From CAMYOC01 sp963704875 (GTDB lineage Bacteria > Pseudomonadota > Gammaproteobacteria > Steroidobacterales > XN24), in the NCBI GenBank assembly GCA_963704875.1, contig CAVPIA010000005.1, forward strand, positions 588,370 to 652,369: DNA of 64,000 nt. The letters are read 5' to 3'. The position numbers and the translations under genes were made by a program. Under the pieces are notes generated by a model, which saw only the letters and a program-made list of their open reading frames with translations, made no database searches and was not told the origin of the DNA. The number at the start of each line of letters is the position of its first letter. Position 1 is the stretch's first letter. This document shows positions 25,736 to 34,068 of this stretch, one piece after another.

Positions 25736-28058
25736 GCGCTTTGCAAGCCTTTTTCTGATGCTGCTGCTGTCGGCCGCGGCATCCGCGGCTGACTTCGAGA
25801 TGATGATCGTCGAGGTGGCCACCAACGGTGGTGCTCCGCAATCTGCGTTTGTGCTCAGCGACGAGGCTGGCAACTTCTGGATCGAGGAAGCACTGTTTGA
25901 CCAGTGGCGGGTCAACGGCAGCCGACCCCAGGCGATCGTCCATCGCGGCAAGCGCTATCTGCCGCTGAGTGGTTTCGAGGGGAGTGACGCGGATTTCGAT
26001 CCAGCCAATCTCAGCCTGGTGGTCAACATCCCGCCGCGGTACCTGCATGCCCAGGATTTTTCCGGCGCTAACCCTAAAGCGCCTGCGCCCGCATCCGACC
26101 TCGGCATCTACAGCGATTACGACCTGTCCTACCAGAAATATGGCGATGGCGACTCAAAGCAGTTCGTCGGCTTTTTCGAGCCCGTGGTATTCAGTCCTGC
26201 TGGCACTTTGCGCAATAGCCTCATCTATCGTCACGGTGAATACGGTGACGACGGCTTTGACGATTTTGATAACGACAACGGCGTAGTACGTCTGGAATCC
26301 ACCTGGGAAAAAGACGACCCGGAGCGCATGCAAAGCTATCGCGTCGGCGATGGCATGTTGTATCCCGGTATGCTCGGAACGCCAACGCGTTTCGCCGGCG
26401 TACAGGTCGCAACCAATTTCAATACCCAGCCATATTTCATCACCTTCCCGTCGCCTTCCCTGGCAGGCGAAGCGGCATCTGCGGCGGAGGCCGATCTGTA
26501 TGTGAATGGCCGCCTGACCCAGCGCCAGGAACTCAGACCCGGACCGTTCAACTTCGACAACATCCGCGTCAATACCGGCGCTGGTGAGGCGCGTCTGGTC
26601 ACCCGGGATCTGCTCGGCCGTGAGCAGGTGCTGCTTACCGATTTCTACGCCAGTCAGGCCTTGCTCAAACCCGGACTGTCGGACTATTCCTACTCGGTCG
26701 GCACGTTGCGCAAGGATTATGGTTTCGAGAGCAATGACTATCACGATGTGTTCTTTGCCGGTTTCCATCGCTACGGAGTCAGTGACACGCTTACCATTGA
26801 GGGCAATACCGAATTGGCCGAGGAGTTCCGCCGCGTCGGATCCGGTGTGACCTTCTCCAGGCTGCGGCTGGGCGTCACTTCGCTCGGCCTGAGCATCAGC
26901 GATGGCGAGGACCCGGGTACGGGCGCTTCGTGGATGGTGGGGCATGATTACCGGTCAAACCGGTTCAATCTCGGATTCAATTACCGCGGCTATGATTCGA
27001 ACTATCGGGAGCTCAGCTATGTCGAGGTCGTGGACCAGCCCAAAGCTCGCTACACGCTGACTGGCGGGATCAACCTGGCTCCGCGCGGGACTATCTCGGG
27101 ATCGTTCCTGCGTCAGCAAAACCGCGGCTCGTCGAATCTGGACCTGTTCACGCTGAGCTATTCAACGGTGCTTGCGCGGCGGCTGTTCCTGTCCACGAGT
27201 TCGAGCTATGTGAACACTGATGACGATAATGATTTCGCGCTGACGCTGTCACTCAACCTTGCCCTGGGCGGCCGGCGCAGCGCCAGCTTCGGTATTCAGG
27301 ACAGCGATGGGGACGTACAGGCGACGACGCGTTTCCAGCAGAATCTGCCCACTGGCCCCGGTTTTGGTTATCGTTTCGGCACCGCCACCGGCGATGGTGA
27401 GACGCAGTGGGAAGGAGATCTCAGCGCGCAAAGCCGGGTTGGTCGCTACGGAATAGCCTCGACGCGTAACGACGATGGGACCAGCTGGCGAGCCAGCACC
27501 TCCGGCTCGGCGGCGTGGGTCGGTGGTATGCCGTTCCTGGCCCGGGAGATCAGGGATGCCTTCGCCGTGGTTCAGGTGAACGGCTTCGAGGACGTGCGCG
27601 TGATGCTGGAAAACCAGGAAGTCGGGCGCACCGACGGCAGCGGCCGGATACTGGTTCCGGGTCTGCGCCCGTATCAGCACAACAAAGTCTCGATCAAACA
27701 GGAAGACCTTCCGCTGACTGCCAATATAGAATCCGTGTCGATGGACGTCACCCCCTATTTCCGCAGCGGTGTGCTGGCTGACTTCCCGGCCAGCGAGGGT
27801 CGCGACATACTGCTGCGTTTGATGTTGCCCGACGGCTCTCCGGCGCCCGAAGGTGGGGCGGTGCGAGCGGAAGGCAGCGATGCAGTATTTCCTGTGGGCC
27901 TCGACGGTCAGGTTTATCTGCGCAATGTAAGTGATGGCACGTCGCTGACCCTGGATTGGCGCGATAACACCTGCGGTTTCGTACTGGACATCGCGGGGCA
28001 TCAGGGACCCGTGCCGGATCTTGGAAACGTCATCTGCAACGGGAGTGGTGCTCAGTGA
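25713..28058 (+). CDS. outer membrane usher protein
   Basis: A 781-residue usher of the FimD/CsuD family. It has a signal peptide (SLFLMLLLSAAASA), an N-terminal chaperone-binding domain (about 30-130), a 24-strand beta barrel rich in alternating aromatic strands (SDYSYSVGTLRKDYG, YRSNRFNLGFNYRGYDS), a plug region and C-terminal domains starting around residue 600 (VQVNGFEDVRVMLENQEVG). Length is a little below classical ushers, as usual for archaic systems. It would export and order the pilin fibre. Overlaps the chaperone at its start and the minor pilin at its stop. Confidence 0.92.
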   Translation: MFCPAITRRFASLFLMLLLSAAASAADFEMMIVEVATNGGAPQSAFVLSDEAGNFWIEEALFDQWRVNGSRPQAIVHRGKRYLPLSGFEGSDADFDPANLSLVVNIPPRYLHAQDFSGANPKAPAPASDLGIYSDYDLSYQKYGDGDSKQFVGFFEPVVFSPAGTLRNSLIYRHGEYGDDGFDDFDNDNGVVRLESTWEKDDPERMQSYRVGDGMLYPGMLGTPTRFAGVQVATNFNTQPYFITFPSPSLAGEAASAAEADLYVNGRLTQRQELRPGPFNFDNIRVNTGAGEARLVTRDLLGREQVLLTDFYASQALLKPGLSDYSYSVGTLRKDYGFESNDYHDVFFAGFHRYGVSDTLTIEGNTELAEEFRRVGSGVTFSRLRLGVTSLGLSISDGEDPGTGASWMVGHDYRSNRFNLGFNYRGYDSNYRELSYVEVVDQPKARYTLTGGINLAPRGTISGSFLRQQNRGSSNLDLFTLSYSTVLARRLFLSTSSSYVNTDDDNDFALTLSLNLALGGRRSASFGIQDSDGDVQATTRFQQNLPTGPGFGYRFGTATGDGETQWEGDLSAQSRVGRYGIASTRNDDGTSWRASTSGSAAWVGGMPFLAREIRDAFAVVQVNGFEDVRVMLENQEVGRTDGSGRILVPGLRPYQHNKVSIKQEDLPLTANIESVSMDVTPYFRSGVLADFPASEGRDILLRLMLPDGSPAPEGGAVRAEGSDAVFPVGLDGQVYLRNVSDGTSLTLDWRDNTCGFVLDIAGHQGPVPDLGNVICNGSGAQ

Positions 28059-28516
28059 GAGTGACCCTGCCGCATCTTGCTTGCTGCCTGATCCTGTTCG
28101 GGCTCGTGATGCCGGCCGAGGCAGCGCTCAATTGCCGGGTTCAGACCCCCACGCTGGCCTTTGGCAACTATAGTCCTGGCTCGCCACAGGACCTGGATAC
28201 ATCCGCCGATGTGGATGTGACCTGCCAGGGTGGTCGCGGACTGGTGTTCATCACCCTCAGCGCGGGCAGCAGCGGAAACATGGAGAATCGCTTCATGCTT
28301 TCCGGCGGCAATACGTTGAGTTACAACGCGTATCTGAATGCCGCCCGGACGGTTATCTGGGGCGACGGCTCGGGTTCCACCAGCTATATTCTCCGGATCA
28401 TGTGGCGACCCAACCGGCAGGTGTTTGAAATTCCGGTCTATGGCCGCGTGTTTGCCGGGCAGAACCCGGCATCAGGCGCTTACTCGGATTCGCTGGTCGT
28501 CACCGCATACTTCTAG
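28055..28516 (+). CDS. SCPU domain minor (tip) pilin
   Basis: A 153-residue SCPU-domain protein starting at a GTG that overlaps the usher stop (GTGA). It has a signal peptide (LACCLILFGLVMPAEAA), the cysteines LNCRV and VTCQG, and ends in SGAYSDSLVVTAYF, the same closing strand as the major pilin. In Csu-like operons the last SCPU gene usually encodes the tip adhesin; here it is short, a single domain, so adaptor or tip are both possible. Confidence 0.87.
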   Translation: MRVTLPHLACCLILFGLVMPAEAALNCRVQTPTLAFGNYSPGSPQDLDTSADVDVTCQGGRGLVFITLSAGSSGNMENRFMLSGGNTLSYNAYLNAARTVIWGDGSGSTSYILRIMWRPNRQVFEIPVYGRVFAGQNPASGAYSDSLVVTAYF

Positions 28517-28685
28517 CGATGCCTCGGGCAGCGTGCCCCCCGGCCCCATCGCGGTCTTCATAGCCGATACAAAGCGGGCATTGACGAGCGCGTCAGAAGA
28601 GCGCGCAATCTTCCTGGAATATCGGGTTTCGCGAGTGTCATTCGGCTGTGCTAAACCTCAACACGGAACATGCCAAGGCCCGCGA

Positions 28686-28772
28686 TGGTGCCGGGAGGGG
28701 GAGTCGAACCCCCACAAGGTTACCCTCGGCAGATTTTGAGTCTGCTGCGTCTACCAGTTCCGCCATCCCGGC
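28686..28772 (-). tRNA. tRNA-Leu (anticodon CAA)
   Basis: A full cloverleaf on the minus strand. The acceptor GCCGGGA pairs with TCCCGGC, the D-arm contains the AACTGGTAGACGC pattern of leucine tRNAs, the anticodon stem GCAGA/TCTGC encloses loop CTCAAAA (anticodon CAA), a long variable arm CGAGGGTAACCTTG marks a class II tRNA, and the T-arm is GGGGGTTCGACTCCCCC. The CCA end is encoded. The stretch 28517-28685 on its 3' side holds no recognisable gene. Confidence 0.97.
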
Positions 28773-28866
28773 TGCGGGGGCGTAGAGTAACGGTTCTCCC
28801 CCGCAACTCTCAAGGGCCTTTTTTCGCTCGCGACCTTTTCTGTGCTTGAGGTATCTAAGCAGCATC

Positions 28867-29472
28867 ATGTCGGGATTTACTGAGTGCAGTGTCGACCCCG
28901 CGATCCTTACCCGGGCGCAGGCAGGGGATATGAAGGCCCATGAGGTCCTGTATCGGGTCTATGCGACACCGGTATACACGCTCGCCGCGAGGATGCTGCA
29001 AAACGCCGCACTGGCTGACGAGGTATTACAGGAAACAGCGATTGAAGTGATCCGCAAGCTCGACTCCCTGCGCGAAGCGGAGGCATTCAGGGGCTGGATC
29101 AAGCGGGTCGCGGTGAACAAATGCCTGGCCCAGCTACGCTCGGCGTGGCACCGGAAATCGGTGTCCACCGCCCCGGATTCGGAAGTCGGTGACAGCGGTT
29201 GGCTCGAAGGCTCCGATCACGGTGAATCGGCAGAGCGAATCCACGGCGCGATGGATATTGCGACCGCGCTGGCCTTGTTGCCACCGGTGACGCGCTCGGT
29301 GGTGTGGTTGCACGACGTTGAAGGCCTGACCCACCGGGAGATCGGTCGGCTGATGGGCAAGACCACAAGCTTTTCCAAGTCCCAGTTGGCGAGGGCGCAT
29401 CAACGTCTGCGCACCTTGCTGGTGGAGTCCAACGGTGAAGAATCATGCATGCCACAACAGAACAGCTGCTAA
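28867..29472 (+). CDS. ECF-type RNA polymerase sigma factor
   Basis: A 201-residue sigma-70-family ECF factor. Region 2 spans about residues 20-90 (LADEVLQETAIEVIRKL and FRGWIKRVAVNKCL), and region 4 about 135-190 with a helix-turn-helix (LPPVTRSVVWLHDVEGLTHR, then EIGRLMGKTTSFSKSQLARA). There is no region 3, as in all ECF factors. The ATG at 28867 is preferred over an upstream TTG at 28846. Its end overlaps the anti-sigma start by 28 bases, indicating coupled synthesis. It probably controls its own operon and envelope genes; the target promoter was not identified. Confidence 0.9.
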   Translation: MSGFTECSVDPAILTRAQAGDMKAHEVLYRVYATPVYTLAARMLQNAALADEVLQETAIEVIRKLDSLREAEAFRGWIKRVAVNKCLAQLRSAWHRKSVSTAPDSEVGDSGWLEGSDHGESAERIHGAMDIATALALLPPVTRSVVWLHDVEGLTHREIGRLMGKTTSFSKSQLARAHQRLRTLLVESNGEESCMPQQNSC

Positions 29473-30086
29473 GCCTCAGGGATGACGAACAATCTGCGCC
29501 GGCATTGCAGGCCCATCTGCAAAGCTGCCGGCGGTGTACCGGTGAGCTGAAGCGCTTAAGCCGGGTTAAGGATCAACTGGCCGAGCTGCCACCGATTCGG
29601 CCGCGACAGGGTCTGTGGCAGGCCGTCGCCGTGGCCAGCCTGGAGCAACCGGCGCGGACCGGGTTTCCGTGGCTGTCCGCGGTCGCCATCGCTGCTTCTT
29701 TTGTGCTCGGACTGGCGCTGATGCAGCGCCTGGGCCCCGGGCTATCGGCGCCCGACGCCCAAGCCCCGGCTGCCGAAATGGCACAGATATCGGAGGTCGT
29801 ACCCTCGGTAGAGCCGGTTGGACTGGATGCGCTGCAAAAGCGCTCGCGACAGCTGGAAAGCCTGCGCCGGGCGATGCCGCGGCGGCAGGGTGTGATCCGG
29901 GCAAGCACCGCCAGGACCATAGTCGATTTGCAGGATCGGGTGGCGCTGGTGGACATGCGACTCAACGCGGCCATGGATCTGGGGCTCGGCCCGGCACAGC
30001 AACAGGCGCTGTGGCGTGAGCGGGTGAACCTGATGCAGTCATTGCTGCAACTTGAATACGCGCAGATTCAGAGCACACGCTACTGA
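29445..30086 (+). CDS. zinc-type (ZAS) anti-sigma factor, membrane-anchored
   Basis: A 213-residue protein. The N-terminal 60 residues carry His24-x3-Cys28-x2-Cys31 (HLQSCRRC), the zinc anti-sigma motif. A single membrane helix follows (WLSAVAIAASFVLGLALMQ, about 77-96), and a periplasmic domain rich in helix-forming residues makes up the rest. The cytoplasmic domain would hold the ECF factor encoded just upstream. Release could follow a periplasmic signal sensed by the C-domain or by the PDZ protein downstream; this is inference from gene order. Confidence 0.85.
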   Translation: MHATTEQLLSLRDDEQSAPALQAHLQSCRRCTGELKRLSRVKDQLAELPPIRPRQGLWQAVAVASLEQPARTGFPWLSAVAIAASFVLGLALMQRLGPGLSAPDAQAPAAEMAQISEVVPSVEPVGLDALQKRSRQLESLRRAMPRRQGVIRASTARTIVDLQDRVALVDMRLNAAMDLGLGPAQQQALWRERVNLMQSLLQLEYAQIQSTRY

Positions 30087-30122
30087 GCTGCGGTCTGAAG
30101 GGTATTACTGGAGTAGGTGAAG

Positions 30123-31304
30123 ATGAGACACACGACACACTGGCTTGCCACTTTTTTGCTGGTGCTGCCTGCGCTGGCGCTGGCCCAGGCGCCCGATGCC
30201 GGAGCTGAGGTCATTGCAACAGAGCAGCAACTGTTGGAAGCCGAGGCGAGCCTGGAGGCTGAAGAGGCGGCACGCAAGGCGGCCGAGGCTCGCCGGGAAG
30301 CTGACGAGCAGGCGCTGGAGGCGCGGCTGGAACAGGCGCAAAAGAGCATGGAAGCAGCCGCCCGAGAGATCGCGGTGTTATCCACCCAATTGGCAGGCGA
30401 TGTGACGGCGTTCGCGATGAGCAGCGTATTCGGTACCGAGCCGAGACCGATGCTGGGCGTGAATATTGGCGAGAGTGATCACCTGGGCGTCCCGATCCTG
30501 GGCGTGACACCTGACGGTCCCGCGGACGAGGCTGGATTGCGCGCCGGAGACGTGTTGGTCAGCGTCGATGATGTGTCGCTGGTTGACGACAATACTGACA
30601 GTGGCAGCAACAAGTTGACCGAGAAGATGAAGACCGCGACCAGTGGTGAGGCGCTGCGGGTGACCTATCTGCGTGGCGGACTGGAACAGGAGGTGACGGT
30701 GACGCCCCGCGATTTCGGGCCCGGAGAGCTTCTGCTCGCGATGGGAGATCTCGGTGATCTGAATATCGATCTGGAGGATTTTGCGCAGCTCGAGGTGCTA
30801 CAGCAGCTTGGTTCTCTGGACGAATTGCAGCGTTTGGGCCACGGCGCGTTCCAGGGGCTGCTCGGCGGCGCCGGGCGCTGGAGCGACATGGAGCTGGTGA
30901 CGATTTCTCCGGACCTCGGGGGTTATTTCGGGACTGAAGAGGGCATCCTGGTGGTCAAAGCACCTGCAGATCCGTCGCTGCAACTGAAGGATGGAGATGT
31001 GCTCCTCGATATCGGCGGCCGTCGGCCGACCAGCCCGGAGCATGCGATGCGTATCCTGCGTTCCTATGAGGTCGGAGAGACGCTGGATCTGGTGGTCGTG
31101 CGCGAGCGCTCCCCATTGAAGCTCGATATCCGGGTGCCGCCGCCAGAAGCGCCGCCAGTGCCTCCAGCGCCTCCAGCGCCCTTGGAACCTGAACAGAATC
31201 TCAAAAGCCCGGCCGAACCGGCCCGGTTTCATCGTGAGCCCCGGTTTGATCGTGAGCCCCGGATTGATCGTGAGCTGATTATCGAGGCGCCCGAACAGGC
31301 CTGA
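30123..31304 (+). CDS. exported PDZ-domain protein with coiled coil and proline-rich tail
   Basis: A 393-residue protein with a signal peptide (FLLVLPALALAQA), an Ala/Glu-rich coiled coil (about residues 30-90), a first PDZ domain (about 105-190, containing LGVTPDGPADEAGLRAGDVL) and a second PDZ-like domain (about 255-330, with GILVVKAPADPSLQLKDGDV). A proline-rich linker (PPPEAPPVPPAPPAP) and an Arg/Glu repeat tail follow. No protease domain is present, so this is not DegS or DegP. The ATG at 30123 has a GGAG site nine bases upstream. Being third after the ECF and anti-sigma genes, it may bind and modulate the sensor, or be a regulated effector. Confidence 0.8.
   Translation: MRHTTHWLATFLLVLPALALAQAPDAGAEVIATEQQLLEAEASLEAEEAARKAAEARREADEQALEARLEQAQKSMEAAAREIAVLSTQLAGDVTAFAMSSVFGTEPRPMLGVNIGESDHLGVPILGVTPDGPADEAGLRAGDVLVSVDDVSLVDDNTDSGSNKLTEKMKTATSGEALRVTYLRGGLEQEVTVTPRDFGPGELLLAMGDLGDLNIDLEDFAQLEVLQQLGSLDELQRLGHGAFQGLLGGAGRWSDMELVTISPDLGGYFGTEEGILVVKAPADPSLQLKDGDVLLDIGGRRPTSPEHAMRILRSYEVGETLDLVVVRERSPLKLDIRVPPPEAPPVPPAPPAPLEPEQNLKSPAEPARFHREPRFDREPRIDRELIIEAPEQA
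31222..31275 (+). repeat. three 18-base tandem repeats in the PDZ protein tail
   Basis: The unit CCCCGGTTTGATCGTGAG recurs three times with one or two changes, encoding the peptide repeat (R)-F/I-H/D-R-E-P near the C-terminus (RFHREPRFDREPRIDREL). The array keeps frame. It is a small coding microsatellite and could vary in copy number between strains. Confidence 0.75.
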
Positions 31305-31373
31305 ACTGAGCTGTTCGCCAAGACGCCTGCGCACCATCCCCGCCGGGGGCGAAACTGCTAAGATTCGCCCCCC

Positions 31374-32411
31374 ATGCGGCGCACGGACTTTAGTTACCAG
31401 CTTCCCGAGGAGCTTATTGCCCAGCATCCGCTTGCCGATCGGGCTGCGAGCCGCATGTTGTGCCTGGACGGGGTTGACGGCGCGCTGGCCGACCGTCGCT
31501 TTGCGGATCTGACGTCGCTGCTGCGGCCCGGCGACCTGCTGGTGGTCAATGACACGCGGGTGATCCCGGCCCGGATGTTCGGCCGCAAGGACAGCGGCGG
31601 CAAAGTGGAAATGCTGCTGGAGCGGGTTGAAAGCGCTGATCAGGCCCTGTGTCATCTGCGCGCCAGCAAGCCGCCACGCGAGGGCTCCAGCCTGAGTTTT
31701 GACGGCGAGGTCAGCGCTCGGGTGATCGGCCGGGAGCAGGACCTGTATCGGCTGCGCTTCAACCGGCCGCTGATGCCCTGGCTGGAGGCCAGCGGTCATA
31801 TGCCCTTGCCGCCTTATATCCAGCGTCAGGACGATGCGGCGGACCGGGAACGCTACCAGACGATCTACGCCTCAGCACCGGGCGCGGTTGCCGCGCCCAC
31901 CGCAGGCCTGCATTTTGATCAGGCAATGCTCGACAGCCTGGAGCGCGGCGGTGTGGAGCGCGCCCATGTGACCCTGCATGTTGGCGCCGGTACTTTCCAG
32001 CCGGTCAGGGCAGACCAGATCCGCGACCACATCATGCACGCAGAGTATCTCGAGGTTTCGGCGCAGCTGTGTGAGGCCGTGGCCCGAACCCGAGCCAGGA
32101 ACGGCCGTGTCGTCGCCGTCGGCACCACGGTAGTGCGTTCGCTCGAAACCGCGGCGATGGGCGGTGATCTTGCCCCCTTTGCCGGCCTGTCTGAGCTGTT
32201 TATCTTTCCCGGGTTCGAATTTAGTGTGGTCGACGCGATGATCACGAACTTCCACTTGCCGGAGTCCACGTTGCTGATGCTGGTTTCGGCTTTTGCGGGC
32301 CGTGAGAACACGCTGGCAGCCTATCGGCATGCGGTCGCCAACAAATATCGTTTCTTCAGTTATGGTGACGCCATGTTTGTGACCCCGGGCCAGTCGCGGG
32401 AGGCCGGATGA
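31374..32411 (+). CDS. queA: tRNA preQ1(34) S-adenosylmethionine ribosyltransferase-isomerase
   Basis: A 345-residue QueA. The start MRRTDFSYQLPEELIAQHP and motifs GDLLVVNDTRVIPAR, APTAGLHFD, HVGAGTFQPV and NFHLPESTLLMLVSAF are diagnostic. It transfers the ribosyl group of SAM to preQ1 in tRNA, making epoxyqueuosine. It overlaps tgt by 4 bases, forming the conserved queA-tgt-yajC-secD-secF order. Confidence 0.97.
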   Translation: MRRTDFSYQLPEELIAQHPLADRAASRMLCLDGVDGALADRRFADLTSLLRPGDLLVVNDTRVIPARMFGRKDSGGKVEMLLERVESADQALCHLRASKPPREGSSLSFDGEVSARVIGREQDLYRLRFNRPLMPWLEASGHMPLPPYIQRQDDAADRERYQTIYASAPGAVAAPTAGLHFDQAMLDSLERGGVERAHVTLHVGAGTFQPVRADQIRDHIMHAEYLEVSAQLCEAVARTRARNGRVVAVGTTVVRSLETAAMGGDLAPFAGLSELFIFPGFEFSVVDAMITNFHLPESTLLMLVSAFAGRENTLAAYRHAVANKYRFFSYGDAMFVTPGQSREAG

Positions 32412-33541
32412 AATTCACTGTTCAGGCAAACGACGGCAGCGCCCGGCGTGGGCAGATGGCGTTCAGCCGTGGCCTGGTCGATACGCCCGCTTTCATGCCG
32501 GTCGGCACCTACGGTACGGTCAAGGCGATGACGCCAGAGGAGCTGGAACAATCCGGCGCCCAGATAATCCTCGGTAACACCTTCCACCTGATGCTGCGGC
32601 CGGGCACCGAAGTCATTTCGAAACACGGAGATCTGCATCAGTTCATGCACTGGGAACGACCCATCCTGACTGATTCGGGCGGGTTTCAGGTGTGGAGTCT
32701 GGCCGCGCGGCGGAAAATCAGCGAGGAGGGTGTCCGCTTCGCCTCTCCGGTGGATGGCGCGCAGGTATTCCTGAGTCCCGAGGTCTCGATGGAGGTTCAG
32801 CGCAAGCTGGGCGCGGATATCGTGATGATCTTCGATGAGTGCACCCCGTATCCGGCCAGCGAGAAAGAAGCGCGTATCTCGATGGAGTTGTCGGCGCGCT
32901 GGGCCGAACGCAGCCGGACGGCCCATGGTGACAATCCTGCGGCGCTGTTCGGCATTGTGCAGGGTGGCATGTTTCCGCATTTGCGGCAGGAATCCATGCA
33001 GCGCCTGTCAAACATCGGATTTGATGGCTATGCGCTGGGCGGGCTGTCGGTGGGTGAAACCGAGGCTGAGCGACTGGAGGTTCTCGAGGCAGCAGTCCCA
33101 GACATGCCGGCCGAAAAGCCGCGCTATCTGATGGGGGTAGGAACGCCAGAGGACCTGGTCGAAGCAGTGCGCCGGGGAATCGATATGTTCGACTGCGTGA
33201 TGCCCACGCGGAATGCACGCAACGGGCACATCTTTACCCGGCATGGCACGATCAAGATCCGCAACGCGAGGCATCGCGACGATAAGCAGCCGCTGGATCC
33301 GGCGTGCACCTGCTACACCTGCCGGAATTTCAGTCGGGCGTATCTGCGCCATCTGGAAAAATGCGGGGAAATCCTGGGCGCCCGGCTCAATACCATCCAC
33401 AACCTCCACTATTATCAGGAATTGATGGCGGGCCTGCGCGAGGCGATTTCAAGCGCTCAACTGAACGAATTTGTCAGTGATTTTTATGCGGCACGCTCCG
33501 ATCCGGACCGGGCGTCCGGTCTGACTCCCGGGCCAGACTGA
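32408..33541 (+). CDS. tgt: queuine tRNA-ribosyltransferase
   Basis: A 377-residue Tgt that swaps guanine-34 for preQ1 in GUN-anticodon tRNAs. Visible are the substrate Asp of TDSGGFQVWSL, the nucleophilic Asp in MFDCVMPTRNARNGH, the GGLSVGE loop, and the zinc site CTCYTC with a distal His (SRAYLRHL). Full bacterial length. Translationally coupled to queA. Confidence 0.97.
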   Translation: MKFTVQANDGSARRGQMAFSRGLVDTPAFMPVGTYGTVKAMTPEELEQSGAQIILGNTFHLMLRPGTEVISKHGDLHQFMHWERPILTDSGGFQVWSLAARRKISEEGVRFASPVDGAQVFLSPEVSMEVQRKLGADIVMIFDECTPYPASEKEARISMELSARWAERSRTAHGDNPAALFGIVQGGMFPHLRQESMQRLSNIGFDGYALGGLSVGETEAERLEVLEAAVPDMPAEKPRYLMGVGTPEDLVEAVRRGIDMFDCVMPTRNARNGHIFTRHGTIKIRNARHRDDKQPLDPACTCYTCRNFSRAYLRHLEKCGEILGARLNTIHNLHYYQELMAGLREAISSAQLNEFVSDFYAARSDPDRASGLTPGPD

Positions 33542-33721
33542 CTGGTAGCGCTGGCTACAGGCCCGGAATAGGTTTGGATTGCGGAATAGGGCATAATGCT
33601 CCGCTGATTTTGGCGTCCGCCAGCTGTTGCGGCATCAGATCGGTGCCGACCGGACGGCGGGGCGAATGACGACAGATACCGACGTGGCGCCAGCGGGCGC
33701 CGGGATATTGAGGAACAAGAC

Positions 33722-34051
33722 ATGGACTTTCTGATTTCAAGTGCCTGGGCACAGGCGGCGCCGTCCGGCCAGCCGGACGCTCTGACCAGCTTTCTGCCGC
33801 TGATCATCATTTTTGCCGTGTTCTATTTCCTGCTGATACGGCCCCAGACCAAGCGCGCCAAGGAGCATCGGAAGATGGTCGGCGAACTCAAGGTCGGTGA
33901 CGAAGTGGTCACCAGCGGTGGCGTGCTCGGCCGGGTCACCGAAGCAGGTGAGCAGTTTCTGCATGTCGAGGTCGCAGAAGGCACGGTGTTGAAAGTGCAG
34001 CGCGCTACGGTCTCCGCGGTTATGCCCAAGGGCACATTCAAAAGCGCCTGA
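33722..34051 (+). CDS. yajC: preprotein translocase subunit YajC
   Basis: A 109-residue protein with a single N-terminal membrane helix (LIIIFAVFYFLLIRPQTKR, a family signature) and a short cytoplasmic SH3-like domain (VGDEVVTSGGVLGRV). YajC associates with SecDF at the translocon. A CATAAT box at 33592-33597 in the 180-base upstream gap is a candidate promoter for the secretion genes. Confidence 0.95.
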   Translation: MDFLISSAWAQAAPSGQPDALTSFLPLIIIFAVFYFLLIRPQTKRAKEHRKMVGELKVGDEVVTSGGVLGRVTEAGEQFLHVEVAEGTVLKVQRATVSAVMPKGTFKSA

Positions 34052-34068
34052 TCTGGAGACGCCCTGTT

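Noticed and set aside
28686..28772. tRNA-Leu as an integration site
   Set aside because: No integrase and no repeat of the tRNA 3' end were seen nearby; the flanking genes look native.
30123..31304. DegS/DegP-type protease
   Set aside because: PDZ domains are present but there is no trypsin-like domain or His-Asp-Ser triad.
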